Positions 33,023-45,018 are shown, numbered from the stretch's first letter. The stretch: 64,000 nucleotides of DNA from Nemophila menziesii (GCA_029959085.1 JARWIR010000015.1:4339017-4403016), one strand, 5' to 3'. The notes: generated by a model from the sequence alone, not told the origin. Made by a program: numbers and translations.

Positions 33023-35854
33023 TCAAGATTTGCGAATATAGCCTCCCCAACAACGAGTTAGGCTATGAACGTCAACTAATCTGCGCTTGACCCCTTTCTT
33101 GGGTCGGATTTCTATCACTTTGGCTGAAACAACCTTAGTGACAATGAATGGTCCCATCCACGAGTCTTTGAAACTACGTGGCCTATTCTCTCGTTTGTGA
33201 GCTTTCCATAGAACTTCATTGCCAACACCAAACTCAATGTTTGGCTCAGTATCCACAGGATTTAAGTGGGTCTTCTCAGGAGGGACTTTGTGATGTGAAA
33301 GGTTGTGGATGACAGGAACGATGGGATCTAACTTCCTTGGTTTCTTACCCAAGACATAGAAGGTCTCAGATGCATTCTTTGCATGAAGGGTAATGGTCCC
33401 TTCTTGGAAGTTGATGACACTTTGACTTGTGGCCATGAAGGGCCGTCCAAGTATGATTGGAACCTGCTTATCTGCATCAAACTCAAGTATAACAAAGTCA
33501 GTAGGGATGGAGATACTACCTGCACGGACTAAGACGTCCTCCACTGTTCCATATGTCCTGGTAACTGAGTTGTCAGCGACCTGCAACTTCACTGGAGTTT
33601 TCTCTGATTTCTGAAGTCCAAGTCTCTCGAACACGGACTTAGGCATAAGATTCACACCAGAACCCACATCGTACATAGCTTTCACTTTGAGCATACCATT
33701 TATTTGAATAGGAAGGTTAAAACTTCCCGGATCTTTAAGCTTTGTTGGTAGCTCTCGTTCACTTCTTCTTGAGACTCTCAGATTCTCTCTTGGGATCTCT
33801 ACACTCGCTTCTTTCTCAGGAATAACTTGCGTAAAAACTTGTTGCGGTGTAAGTCCTTTCTTCGCTAACTCAAGCATTTGGGCGTTGATATTTTCAGGTG
33901 TATACGCCTCTACAAATGTCTTAAGTTCAGTGTCATCCTTCGGATTTGTATCATGAATAGTTGGTGGCACTGTTTGAACAATAGGTGGTGATTCCACCTT
34001 CTCTTCTTGCACAGCAGGTGCAACTTCATCTTCAACTCTCGATTCCTCCTCTGAGCCTTCTTTCTCTTTTTCTCTATTTAGCTCAGCTTGATAATCCATA
34101 ACCGATCGAATCTCCTCTTGCATCTTCTTCAAAAGCTGTATAAATTCGGCTCCTTCTGAATCGTCCTCCACATAAACCTCAGAACAGTCAGATTCCACGG
34201 GGCTAGCCTTGGTTGGTTCTTCTTCGGTACTCGGAACTTCCACGGCACTAATGGCAGCATGCGGTACTTCCTTATTTTCTTCTTCAATTTCAAGGCAAAT
34301 AGCCTTACAAGCTTCGAACCTAACATTGTCATCACCTCCTTCGATAGCCTTCTCTTCTTTCTGTTCCATTAAATTTGTTAGAACTTTGTTTAACTTTTCT
34401 ACTTGAGTACCTAAAATCTGAAGTGCGGCATCTTGTCCTCGGACTTTCTCTTCCTGAGCGTTCATACTCGTGGTCAAACGGTTCAAGATTTGTATTACTT
34501 GTTGATTGTCCATAGATCCTTCTTGAGGATACTGAGGTAAAGCTTTCTGATCTAATGCAACGGTATAGGCATCTTGAACAGGTTGTTGCTGGGGAGCAGG
34601 TCTATTTTGATATTGATTTTGGTACTGACCTCTCGGTTGGAAAGAGTTGTTCTGGGGGTGCGGTTGATAATGACCAGCATTAGCGGCCCCTTGTGGATTT
34701 GAGTACTGCATACCCAGATGATTTCGGTTACCCCATTGATAGCCTTCTCGGTTGGATATAAAGTACACAGATTGTGGATTTGTTTCGCACTCTTCCCATG
34801 TATGATTATTAACCCCACATTGTTGACAACCTTGTGCTTCTTGTACTACGTTTGCTGCGGCTAAATTCTTTTGCATCTCTAACTTCAGCTCTTTGATTTG
34901 ATTTTCTAACGCGGATATTTAAGCTGAGTTTGCAGTTTCTTCGTCTAAACGAAGCGTTCCTCGGGTCTTTGCTACAGAAGCTCGCGTTGAAGGCCAACTT
35001 CTTTCTTGTTCAATAATATTTTCCAAGACATCGGAAGCTTCATTGTGATTCATGGACATAAAATTACCCTTTCCAATGTTATCCACCTTCTCTCTACCTT
35101 TATCATTAAGTCCTTCATAAAATATAGCAAGTTGTAGAGCACGGGTATAACCATGGAGCGGACATCTAGCTAATTTAAGTTGAAACCTTGTCCATGATTC
35201 TCCTACTGTTTCTCTATCTTCTTGACAGAATCTTGCAAGCTCGGTTTGATCTTTGAGTCTCATGCTCTTCGGATAAAAACGGTTAAAGAACGCTGCTTGA
35301 AGTTCTGTCCAAGAATTAATTGTTCGATGTGGTTGTCTTTCTAGCCATTCGCTAGCTCTACCGGTCAAGAAGAACGAGAATATATGACAATACAGTTGCT
35401 CGCGTGTAATGCCAGGAGTAATATAGGCATCACAAATCTGCATGAGCTTCTGAATCGATCTTACCGGATCTTGAATTGTTGTACCACTGTAGAGTCCAAA
35501 ACATTGAAATTGACTGAGCATACCTGGATCGGGTCTAAATTTGATATTCTGGATCTCTGGAGGACGGTAACCTATTGGTTGAACATGGAACGGTACATGA
35601 AGACCAGGGAGGTCTTGATGTACTCGATTATGTTGATTATTCTGCCCATTACATCCTCCTAGTTGTTGTTGTACACCAGGTGGAATAAATGCTGGAGGTC
35701 CTCCTGGTGCAAAGTAAGGTAATCCTCCAGGTGGATCTAACTGTTCTTGCATGCCTGCCATAGCTCTTCTTTCAGCTCTTTCCTCACGAACACGTTTATT
35801 ATAAGATCTGAAGCTCCTCTCAGGCTCCGGTAACGGAGGCCAAGAATTAAACAC
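33023..35854 (-). pseudogene. Element A Gag-protease-GPF polyprotein, one in-frame stop
   Basis: The 311-codon frame (35854-34919) and the 617-codon frame (34876-33023) are in the same phase, separated by a single TAA (34919-34921), so this was one frame of about 944 codons. The N-terminal part has the Pro-Glu-Pro-Glu-Arg opening typical of these Gags and a retrotransposon Gag core (SEWLERQPHRTINSW, FFNRFYPKSM). A coiled-coil-like segment and a perfect zinc knuckle C-x2-C-x4-H-x4-C (CQQCGVNNHTWEEC) follow, then Gln/Asn-rich and acidic linkers. The retropepsin has DVGSGVNLMP for the active site and IILGRPFMAT as the flap-side hallmark. The last 80 residues (FGVGNEVLWKAH, DSWMGPFIVTKVVSAKVIEI) resemble the GPF/Y region normally at the integrase C terminus. 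There is no ATG at the left end; the first in-frame Met is near 35761. Confidence 0.88.
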
Positions 35855-35985
35855 TGTGAAACTTGAAAAAGACTAAAGCAAACCACAAGCGTAAATCCGG
35901 AAAAATAAAAACTAAAAATTGAAAGATAAAAATTAATTAAAAACTACTACTCGAAATATATAACCCGCACGCAAACGAGACACAA

Positions 35986-36004
35986 GTCCCCGGCAGCGGC
36001 ACCA
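35986..36004 (-). other. Element A primer-binding site, tRNA-Asp type
   Basis: Minus strand TGGTGCCGCTGCCGGGGAC, six bases inside the 5' LTR. The complement of the plant tRNA-Asp 3' end (with CCA) is TGGCGCCGTTGCCGGGGAT, so 16 of 19 positions agree. Athila elements are known to use tRNA-Asp. Confidence 0.8.
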
Positions 36005-36010
36005 AAAACT

Positions 36011-37486
36011 TGGTGTCGCCTAGGGTGTGATAAAAATATGATAAAATAAAGTCTAGAAAACTACGCACTCTCACCCTAGACAGGTACAGTACTGCAAGTA
36101 TTACAGGACGTATGCAAGTTTTAGTTAGTAAGTTGAGTTCGTTCTCAGGGACTTAAGTGTGTTAATCACGTGGTTAGGAATAACGAGTAACCAGTAAATA
36201 ATTAAAGACAAAAAATCAAAGCAATAGATTTTCGAAATTAAGAATCAAAACTAAGAAAATAAAGACAATAAAATAAAATACGAAGAATATGAGATGAGAA
36301 GTATAGCTTAGATTTTGCTAGTATGCACTAATCCTTCTAATTCTTTTTATTAGATCTAGTTATTAAGGGAGAATATTAGCTCTTGTATACTTAGTCAGGA
36401 TTCTAAATTCTCATTCCTTAGACCTTGAGAGAGACTAAGGGGGCTACGGCACAACCAAGAAGCTGTTTCAAATAGGGTTATCAAACGCTACTAAGGCCCT
36501 AAGCAAACAATTCATTCAATTGGTGATATGGTGGATAAATTATACCCTAATGACTATCTAGTTAGAATCAGTTTTTTCAGGACTAATATCGACACTAGAC
36601 GTTATATGGTGGTTCAATAGTTAAACACCCAGCTAAGGTGACCATCTAACTACTATTAAAACAATCCTAAAGTGATCAGTTCTAGGAAAGACAATAAATC
36701 AAAACACAAACAAATATAAAGGTAAGCAGCTAATATCAAATTAAAACATGTAATTCCCAAATAAACTTAGATAGAAGAATTAGAATTCATAGATTATACA
36801 TGATGCAAAACCCAAGCTATGGGGAGTTTAGTTCATACCTGATGGAAATAAACTAAAAGAAATTACAAAAGACATCATCTTGCTCTCTACAATAAACTGG
36901 AAGAATAAAACCTTAAGAACTAATTACTATGAGGCAAGGATGATTTACAAGTGATATAAGGGTGTATTTATAGGTGTTTAGAAGACCTAATTCGTTTTCT
37001 TGAGGGAGAGGTTAAGTAATGGACTCCAATCCCAACTCAAATTCGTATGGAAATAAAGATAAACACTACTGGACTGGTTTGAGCATATCTTCTTCGTTAT
37101 TGGTCGGTTTTTGCTCCACAATATACCAAAAGAATCCTCAAAGAATTATCTACGTCCCTATGAAAGGAATCTTCCAAAATCAGCTTCATTTTGGAGTTAT
37201 CACCACTTCTTTAGGCGTTGCTGCAGAAATTCAGATTTAGGCACCTTTTCCTTTTCCATAATTTTAGCTTTTGTTTCCTTGTCTCCAATTACCATGCTAA
37301 TCTCTTTCCATATCTTGTAGTCTTTGACTTGGACTATAATTAATCTCCATAATTATCTTTAAAGCTACACACTAAATAAACAATTAAACCCAAATATGCT
37401 CTAAAAAATTTACTAAAAATGACTTCTAAATCACTAAAAATGATGTCTCATCCTAATATAAATCTATCACAAATGAGGAGACATCA
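36011..37486 (-). repeat. Element A 5' LTR (1476 bp)
   Basis: Upstream LTR for the minus-strand element. Shorter than its partner because it lacks about 50 bp near 37405. The minus-strand start TGATGTCTC is matched by an inverted copy (GAGACATCA on the minus strand, + strand 37441-37449), giving a terminal hairpin. Confidence 0.92.
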
Positions 37487-38030
37487 TGTGGGAAGCTTGC
37501 CTTATGTTTTGGTTTAAAGTTTTGGGATCTCATTCGTTAGGTTGATTTTTGATTTGGCTCTTGGGTTATACAGATCCTTTATTTATACATGTATAAAACT
37601 AATTTAAGGGTGTAGTTGGTATATATTTCTTTCTTTTGCTTTCCTTGATGTCTTCATCGTTTGTACATGAATGATGTATAGAAGTTACAAGGTGTAAAGG
37701 AATGGGATATGTCTTCTCAAACTAGTTATCATGGATTTGATGATAAAAAAATTTAGTGTTGTGATGAATGTTATATCAAGTATACATTAAGCTTCTATCA
37801 ACCCTATGGGTAGTATTGGTAATCTATGGTGCAATATTGTTGCTAATCTGAGGTACATCAAATACTAAAATATATTCAAAAAAACAAAAATATAACAAAA
37901 AATATAAGTGGAATTAAACATTATGCACCAAATTAATGAGTCAGTGAGTATCTACACACTAATTATCAATACTTTATAGCTTTAACCACCAACCACCGAC
38001 CATCGCTGGTGTCACCAAAAAATTTATTAA
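37487..38030. other. AT-rich flank of element A, no gene seen
   Basis: Starts with TGTGG, the putative right-hand target duplication. Nothing else supportable. Confidence 0.4.
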
Positions 38031-38220
38031 GTGTTGAAAGATCTTACTGAGTACACATACGAATTCGCTGAGCACGAAAGGAACACTAAGTATACTTATA
38101 AAATTCTTTGCGTATACTCAGTAATTCATGGAGTATGCTCAGTGAATTCTTTGACTGTGATACAAAAATTACTGAGTAATAATAAAAAAACACTACGTAC
38201 TCGACAAAAGAGATATTGAG
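38031..38220. repeat. Cluster of TTACTGAGTA motifs in both orientations
   Basis: TTACTGAGTA at 38044-38053 and 38169-38178, and its exact reverse complement TACTCAGTAA at 38115-38124, with near copies around 38135 and 38210. Clustered direct and inverted short motifs are typical of subterminal regions of CACTA-type DNA transposons, but no TIR pair was found. The 62-codon frame spanning it has no domain. Confidence 0.45.
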
Positions 38221-38944
38221 TAACAAATGAGTAATGCATAAAAATTCATTCCATTAATAGAAAATAAATAATACATTTAATCAATGGGAAAAACATAAAC
38301 TTAATTAAAAAACATTAAAATCCACTCAACAAGTTGAAATTGTAAAAAAATTGCTAAAAAAAAGAAAAGAAAAAACTGCTAATAGGCATGTTGACGACAC
38401 CTCTGATGTTATTGGTGATGTTATTCTTTCATCTCCAGATTTTTTTGAATTGCATAAACAGTTTTAGAAGCTACTTCCCCGTGTGTACGAGTAGATTCGG
38501 ATCTTCACCAGAAATTTTGATGTTCATTTTACTGAGTGTAGTCTTCTACTTCTACGCCAATCGACACACAGAAGCCACAGAGAAATGGAGATGACCTAAA
38601 CTTTTATGTTAGTCGCTTAGATATCACCAAGTTAGTTAGACCTCGGTATGTTGCCACATCTAATCTATTTTTGAGGGGGCCAAGGGAATCCTGACAAACT
38701 AACAAAGCCTCAAAATTCACCCCTTAAGAAAGTACAACATAATAATAGGAATTCTTAAAAAAAATCATGGTGAATAAATAATAAATATGCTCTAAATTAT
38801 ATGTCTGAGACCCAATACTAATTCATCGAGGGCATGCGGCATGTAACTTGTTTCTGCAACAAATGTTAGTTAGGGTGTCGGGGAGGGGGAGTGAAGAGCT
38901 TTTAGATATCGGGAAGAAAAGGGAACAAAAAAGAACTATGTATC
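38221..38944. other. Intergenic, no supported feature
   Basis: The open frame 38388-38594 has no recognisable motif. Nothing else seen. Confidence 0.4.
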
Positions 38945-39142
38945 ACATCCAATAGGTGTCATATTCACTTATCTAATACTTCTAATCGGTGTGTTAGTCA
39001 CCTCTCTCACATTACCAATTGGTGTAATAGTCACATCTTTAAAAGTTCCAATACATGTGCTAATTACCTATATAACTCTTCCAATTGGTCAGTTACTCAC
39101 CTCTATAACACTTCTAGTATGTTTGCTAGTCAGCTCTCTAAT
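38945..39142 (+). repeat. 33-bp minisatellite, six units
   Basis: Six consecutive units of exactly 33 bp start at 38945, 38978, 39011, 39044, 39077 and 39110, aligned on CCAATnGGTGTnnTAGTCACCTCT. Individual units are considerably diverged but there is no length change. The period preserves reading frame, so a frame from 38991 reads an 11-residue hydrophobic repeat (LPIGVIVTSLK and variants). I infer an old minisatellite and not a gene. Confidence 0.85.
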
Positions 39143-40012
39143 CTTGTGCTTTCCTAAACACATAAGCATTATATCTGTTATAAGGTAAGAACAAGCTACC
39201 TATTATAATCTTCAAAGAACGTTATCGTAACAATAAATCTTGGCTTTGCACATGTCCATGGTAGTCTCGTGATTTTTTACTTGTGTAGGATACTACTAGC
39301 TCGAAAAGGCCCCAGATGACTTCATAAAACAATATATGTGCTAGAAAATTTGTGAGGACGTTTTCCGTTTGATCAATAACAAAGAGTTGTAAATATGTGA
39401 TATCGATAGAGGATGTAAAATTGCATTAAAAACCATTATTACTAACTTGAAAATAAATATGTTATAAAAAACTAGTATTGATAATGACAACAACATTACT
39501 ATAAGTCACTTTGTACCATTGAACAATAAATAGAGTATCTTAGAATATTTATAAAACTTGAATTCATTTATTTGTCTGACTCGACAATAATGGAAAAGTA
39601 TATAAACTATTTGATCAATGAGTACTTTAGCTAAAACCTGAACAAATTCGTCACATAATTATTACTTCATTTTAAAAGATAAACATACAAAACAGTTACA
39701 GACTTTCAATGAAGAACTAATATCTAAAACATCTCTTTGAAACACAAATATTATTAGTAGATCACAAAAAAAGATTAGTATTTGAAATATTCTAAATTAG
39801 TTAAAGTGTCAAAAATCAACAAAAAGTACGGTATAAGTTACATACAAACGTGAATGACAAAATCAAAGGGGGGTGGATTATAATGGGAAACGCGAGGAAG
39901 TTGGATTGGAGGGTTTATGGTGAGATTCATGTGCATTTCACCTTTAGTTGCAGATTTATATAACTTTATAAAAGTGGTTGTTGTTAGTAGAGGAACACAA
40001 AGAGGGTGTATT
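39143..40012. other. Intergenic, no supported feature
   Basis: AT-rich sequence ending where the block II duplication begins (TTATGTGAGCTTGACAACTCG). Confidence 0.4.
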
Positions 40013-41889
40013 ATGTGAGCTTGACAACTCGATAAGAGGAAGAGGATTGGGATACATATAGATCGAGGCCATCAGTGTTTCACAAATTTGTGTTGTTCGA
40101 GATCAATCAGATATACTGAGAAGTTAACGTATGCGAATACTAGTTGATCTGATTCGGATATTCCCAAGAGTAACCTAAAATGACCCACCACATGAAATTT
40201 GACGAAAACGTTAAGAATCATATATTATTCCCTCTTTAGAGAGGCATCGGCATCACAATCTTGATGACCTTCCTGATATAAATAAATTCAAAAGTAAACT
40301 ATATTATATACAAAATATAAATATCTATACATAAATAAAAATATATAATATATTTTATTATATATAAGGATCTTTATTAATAAAGAAAACATTTTTATGA
40401 GAAATAAATATATATTTTACTTAAACCAAATATAAACTTACATGTCTTTATTAACCAAATATATACATATGTAAAAAAAATACAGCGCCTAATATTTTTC
40501 ATTTTTGTTCCTAATTATTTTAATGAATTGACGTAATTTAAAATATACTTAAAAACAAAAAACCATATAAAAATAATTAAAAGATTGTTTGTTTCTAATT
40601 TGATAATCGATCATAAAAATAATTGTAAATAGTGGATGACGTCGTTTTAACTCATTCAAAGGCTGCTCTATTTATAAACCTTCGTCCACTCTTGTCACCA
40701 AATCAATTCTACCCTATCTTACCTGCCGTCCCCTCCAACTATACTGCGTAACAGTAAATAATCTTGATTCTTAATTATACATATATCCATAAATAATCTT
40801 GATTCTTAATTATACATATATCCAGGATAAGTGCCTTTGATTATGTTCTTAAATACTTCTATTTTCTGTATAATGTTGTTACCTCCATCTAGACCTCTGG
40901 ATCTCTGAGGCAAGTTATGTTCAATATCTACTAATTTTTTAGATCGATGTCCATTTCATTTCAATTAGGGATTCATATATATAATATTTGCAATCTGAGT
41001 CTCTCCCGTGGATGGAAATGTTAGTATTGTAATTTCTAATTTTAAAATTATTTGCATATTTTTTTATTTAAAGAAAATATAAAATATACCCATATGGATA
41101 GATTTACAAAATGTATTACATATGTACATTTCATAGTTATATATTAGCACATAAATTTTTGAGATTATTTAGACATTAAGTAAATGATGAAAAAATATTA
41201 AAGTGAACGAATGAAAGGTTCTCAAATATTAAGATTGAATTCAATATGTACAATTTAGTAAATCATATTAGGGGTGAAGAGTATATGTTGGGTTTACTCC
41301 GGATTGGTGTCTAGTATAAAAGTTAGAGTAAAATTACTCTTCTATACAGGTTTACCCTGACTAATTTTATAACCTACATAAATAATGTTAGCAATTTGAT
41401 TTTTCTTTAAATCTAAAATACTTATTACATATACATAAAACACAGGTTGTACATTAAGCACATTATACCAATAAAAAAATTATTTTCATTTTTGTACCGA
41501 TACCAACAACACTGTCGTACCCCTAGATCATCTAATGACAATACTAAATTAATGTTATGAGAACTCATGAAAGCATATGTGGCAAATATTTGAGTATCCT
41601 AACATAAGGATACGATGATGGTTCTTGAGATTTAGATGCAAATATGAAATTAAACTAAGTTCATCTCTCTTATCAAATGCTACTTTCATATTTATAAATT
41701 TCATTTTTTATATGATAAAAAGCTCGCCCTTCAGATTAATTTACCATTAAGTGTACTTAGTAAATGCTTATTCGTTTTTATATTATTTACGTTTATTTTT
41801 TTGAATATAGTTCTTAATGTTGCATAGGATGAGAAAGATATTGGTTTTATATATGTGACTCATTTGTTATTACATGTAAACTATAAAGA
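40013..41889 (+). repeat. Block II, segment A: promoter, leader and intron of the trihelix pseudogene
   Basis: Matches 16040-17736 and, from 41115, also 22881-23650. TATA and bZIP-like motifs lie near 40640-40677. A leader exon may end near 41022 at GGATGGAAAT|GTTAGT (GGAAAG|GTTAGT in block I) and is followed by about 850 bp of AT-rich intron up to the coding region. A 28-bp stretch around 40785 (ATATATCCATAAATAATCTTGATTC) is locally duplicated here compared with block I. Confidence 0.75.
40637..40677 (+). promoter_or_regulatory. Core promoter of the trihelix pseudogene (TGACGTCG and TATA box)
   Basis: TGACGTCG (40637-40644, one base off the palindrome kept in block I) and TATTTATAA (40669-40677), then a pyrimidine-rich leader. 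Inferred from motif order and from its position before the trihelix coding region. Confidence 0.5.
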
Positions 41890-42792
41890 CCATTGGAAGG
41901 AAATTACCAAATGACCTCTTTTGGGGACTCAGCTCAGCATCCTCAAATTACCATTGCAAGAAAATCACGAAGCAGCTCCTTATGTAGACCCGCTTTCTCG
42001 TTTGGCGCTCCAACATATCTTCCACCTTCGAACACCTATTTTAGGGGCAGGGATGAAGTACCTCATCCTCATCACACTAGTGTTCTCACTTAAACATGCT
42101 AGAATCTCATCACACTCCTTTGCTAGATAGTGATGGAACAAACACAAAAGTTGTCCAAGTAGTCTCTATGAATAATTTCAATCATAGCCAGAAAAAGGAG
42201 TGCACTAAATGGTAATATCAAATGATGGATCTTTTGATCAGTGCTGCTTCATATGCTGAAATGGGATTTACATCTGTTGGAGAACGCACAAAATTAGTAC
42301 TCTATTATACGAAAGGTAAATGGAGCGCAGTTTTCTGAAGCCATGGTTAATCGCGGCTATGATGTGACAGCTCAGCAATGTGAGTATAAGTTCAATGAGG
42401 TGAACAAAATGTATAAGAGATGGAACAAGATTCTCGGGAATCGTATGACTTGTTATGTAGCTGAACATCCAAGCCTTGTGGAATCAATAAACTTGTGCGA
42501 TGAAACAAAGGAAGAATTTACAAGAATTTTACTATGTAAACATTTATTTTATAAACAAATGGATTCGTATAATCATTGTAATAAGATAATTTTGATTCAC
42601 GATCTTGCTGTTCAGCTTTCTTTGGAAGGAAAAGAGAAGTATCAAAAGAAAATGAAGCTTGGAGAAGAAAACATGAATGGTGAAGAATTGGTGTCTCTTG
42701 CATTGAAGTTTAAAGAATACAAGTTGAAACTACATTCACAGATGGTCGAGATGGAGAAAGAAGCAATTCGAAAGGGTGATACAAAGTTATAA
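41890..42792 (+). pseudogene. Trihelix (Myb/SANT-like) transcription factor pseudogene
   Basis: The family is nuclear DNA-binding factors resembling the Arabidopsis trihelix group of At1g21200, At1g76870 and At3g10040. The presumed start ATGGAAGG has become ATTGGAAGG at 41892. The N-terminal frame (EGNYQMTSFGDS) is open to 42093. The trihelix itself begins near 42200 (KKECTKW, then a TAA, then MMDLLISAASY). It is broken again by one extra T in GCAGTTTTCTGAAGCC (near 42330), which shifts frame between GKWSAV and SEAMVNRGYDV. From 42343 the frame is open for 149 codons: the third helix (QQCEYKFNEVNKMYKRWN), the conserved LGN...P.L segment, the family's SKHLFY/HDLAVQ-like region (CKHLFYKQMDSYNHCN, IHDLAVQLSL), and a basic coiled-coil C-terminus that is shorter than usual. 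With three lesions it is dead. Confidence 0.75.
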
Positions 42793-44389
42793 CAAAGAGA
42801 GAGCTCTTAAGAAGATGAAGATGGGGAGTCTGTGAATGTATACTTGTGAATTAATAAGAGTTCGGCATTTATGATATGTTTTGTTACAAAACATTGAGAA
42901 TGTTTTTTATCTTTTAGACTTGCCTTTTATAGATCAAAAATTTGTGTGTGTATTTGGGTTTTGTTTTATAATTCTTTTGATGTCAGATATAAAGATGAAT
43001 ACTATATATATTAGTGTATAAATTGTTTCAGGATACAACATTCACAAATTATTCAAGTACACCTTATACAATGGTCTTTTATTTCCCTCCCTTTCCTTAT
43101 TATAGAAGTTGTCCAAAACCATAAGATGTTCAAGCAATCCCTTTCTTAGTTGATGCTTAAGACAGATGATTGTCTGAGTCCTTATTTCAAAAGGCTAAAA
43201 AGGACTTATTTTCGTTTATTTACTTCTACTTTATCTCTATGCTTTCTATATTTGGTTTTCTCTTTTCTCTATACACATTGAACCCCTGCATACACCAATA
43301 ATTTACTTGTATCTCGTTTAAGTAAATACACTACAAGCACCACTCAATATTTTTCTCACTTCCCAACCCATATCTAAATTCAGAATATCAAGCACTCATG
43401 GCACAAAGACAAACAATGACTCATACATACGCTCATAAAGAGGGAAAAGTCCTATCTCTATCATTTCTCAGCTTATCAGGTAAAATAAATCACAAGATGC
43501 TAGACTGGATGATTATGGTATAACATATCAATGGTAGGTAATAATAATTAGGCTATCAAAGAATGAATCCATTCAGTTTCCAAACATACACACTAACTGT
43601 ATAAATCACCAAGCTGAGACTGTGTACATCAAACACACTGTGATGACCTTGGACACATTCTTAGTAGCATTAGTTCGAAGTTTAGGGTTAATTTCGATTA
43701 ATACACAGCTTGTTGTTTCCTTAACTTACAATTTTTATGAATAAAGATAAATAAAACACATGCGTATATGTTTGTGTTTAAGAAAGAGTACTTCTTTTTT
43801 TAAGTGTTCTGTGTGCATCTTTTCCTTATCAAGTGAGATCTCACTTGAACTCAACTTCATCCTCAGCCATTTATTAATGATATGTTTGTGGTATTATTTA
43901 TTTCAGATTTTATAACAATATGATGTTATTAACAATTTCATAAAATAGATATCATTTAAGGTTGTCATGTAATGAGAACTTAATCTTCTCAAAATAGAGT
44001 ATATTCTTTCTTAGGTCTCTTTTGTACAGTAATTGCTTGTTTTGCTTCAGTGATGGTTTGTAATTGTTGGAGGATTTGAATGATCACTACAAAAAAATAT
44101 TTATTCAGACATAGCATATATTAATGAAGTAAAATTAAGTGTCTTAGAGGACAAAATAAACCATCATTTATTTTAATCACTTTATCAAGATTTTCGACGA
44201 CCAATGAAGATGAGTGGCCTGGTTCTCCGGGGTATAATGGTGATGGCTTTGTCGTTTTCTCTAAGGTCCAACTAGCCTTCTACAAACCCCTCACTCGCAT
44301 AAAAAGAATGAAGAGCAGAGTTTCGAGTTCAAAGGAGACAATGGATTTTTCACGGTAGCTACAAATTCAAATTTTGTTATGCACCATCT
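42793..44389. other. 3' flank of the trihelix pseudogene and intergenic DNA
   Basis: The first about 250 bp is probably the former 3' UTR. No supported gene follows. At 44094 CACTACAAAAAAAT resembles a CACTA-family end, but no partner end was found. A non-coding stretch at 44200-44390 (GATGAGTGGCCTGG...) has relatively high GC but no recognisable frame. Confidence 0.4.
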
Positions 44390-45018
44390 TCAATTCAAAT
44401 AAGTCTTGGGAGGAGCTATTACAACAACTTTTAAAATGGTAAGATTAAGGCCATTAACTAAAGAGGTTTACATAAATTTTATGCAATTAATCAATAGTAC
44501 GCTGCAATCATTTATGTAATTCTAAAAAATCTTGTATTCTTTTTCCATGATTTTGAATGTTATTTTTAGTATATAAGAAGTGAAAAATATGAAGACGAGA
44601 ACACTAGAAAGAGGATTGTCAAACATATTTAAAAAAATATATATTTTTGAAATATATTTCTTAAATTTTCTTGTCATTAATTTTTTTTCATATTTGAAAA
44701 CATTTTTCAAATTTTAGAAAAAAACAAAAATTATTTTTTCTAAAAACATATTCTATAGATGAAAACAAAAATTATTTTTTCAAATCAAAAAAAATATTAT
44801 AATTTATATTATAAATATATTGTGTCGATTAATACAATAAAGATATTATTTAGATACATGTCTCAATTTTTGAAGAGAAAAAAAAACTAATTCTATCAGA
44901 AACTAGATTAAAAATTACTATATTAGTCAATATGACCTAATAAAAATAAATTTGTAAACTAAACTAATATAGAATTTCAACGATCTCCCTCAAAACTAAG
45001 TATGAATACTCGAAACCA
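44390..45018. repeat. Block II, segment C (copy of 17760-18445), single 66-bp unit
   Basis: Begins with a single copy of the sequence that is repeated at 17737-17891 and continues to ACTCGAAACCATTTTAA, where it switches to the LINE. Relative to block I, about 2.3 kb (18446-20766) is missing at this switch. The shared TTAA suggests a microhomology deletion. Confidence 0.75.

Larger units (their letters stand above)
28415..37486 (-). mobile_element. Element A: Athila-like Ty3/gypsy element lacking RT, RNase H and integrase core
   Basis: Bounded by two direct LTRs (28415-29943 and 36011-37486) that begin TGATGTCTCC and end ...GACACCA when read on the minus strand. Flanking bases TGCGG (28410-28414) and TGTGG (37487-37491) look like a 5-bp target duplication with one change. 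A tRNA-Asp type primer site sits just inside the right LTR and a polypurine-like tract just inside the left one. Inside are Gag, a retropepsin, a GPF-like module fused directly behind it, a GC-rich repeat, and a damaged second ORF of Athila type. RT, RNase H and the integrase catalytic core are missing with no scar that I can see, so it would depend on another element for replication. Total length is about 9.07 kb. Confidence 0.9.

Noticed and set aside
33023..33330. Chromodomain at the end of element A's polyprotein
   Set aside because: The segment matches the GPF/Y module pattern. The aromatic cage and fold pattern of a chromodomain are not visible.
44094..44110. CACTACAAAAAAAT as a CACTA transposon terminus
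   Set aside because: No matching inverted end or 3-bp target duplication could be found nearby, and the sequence is simple enough to occur by chance.
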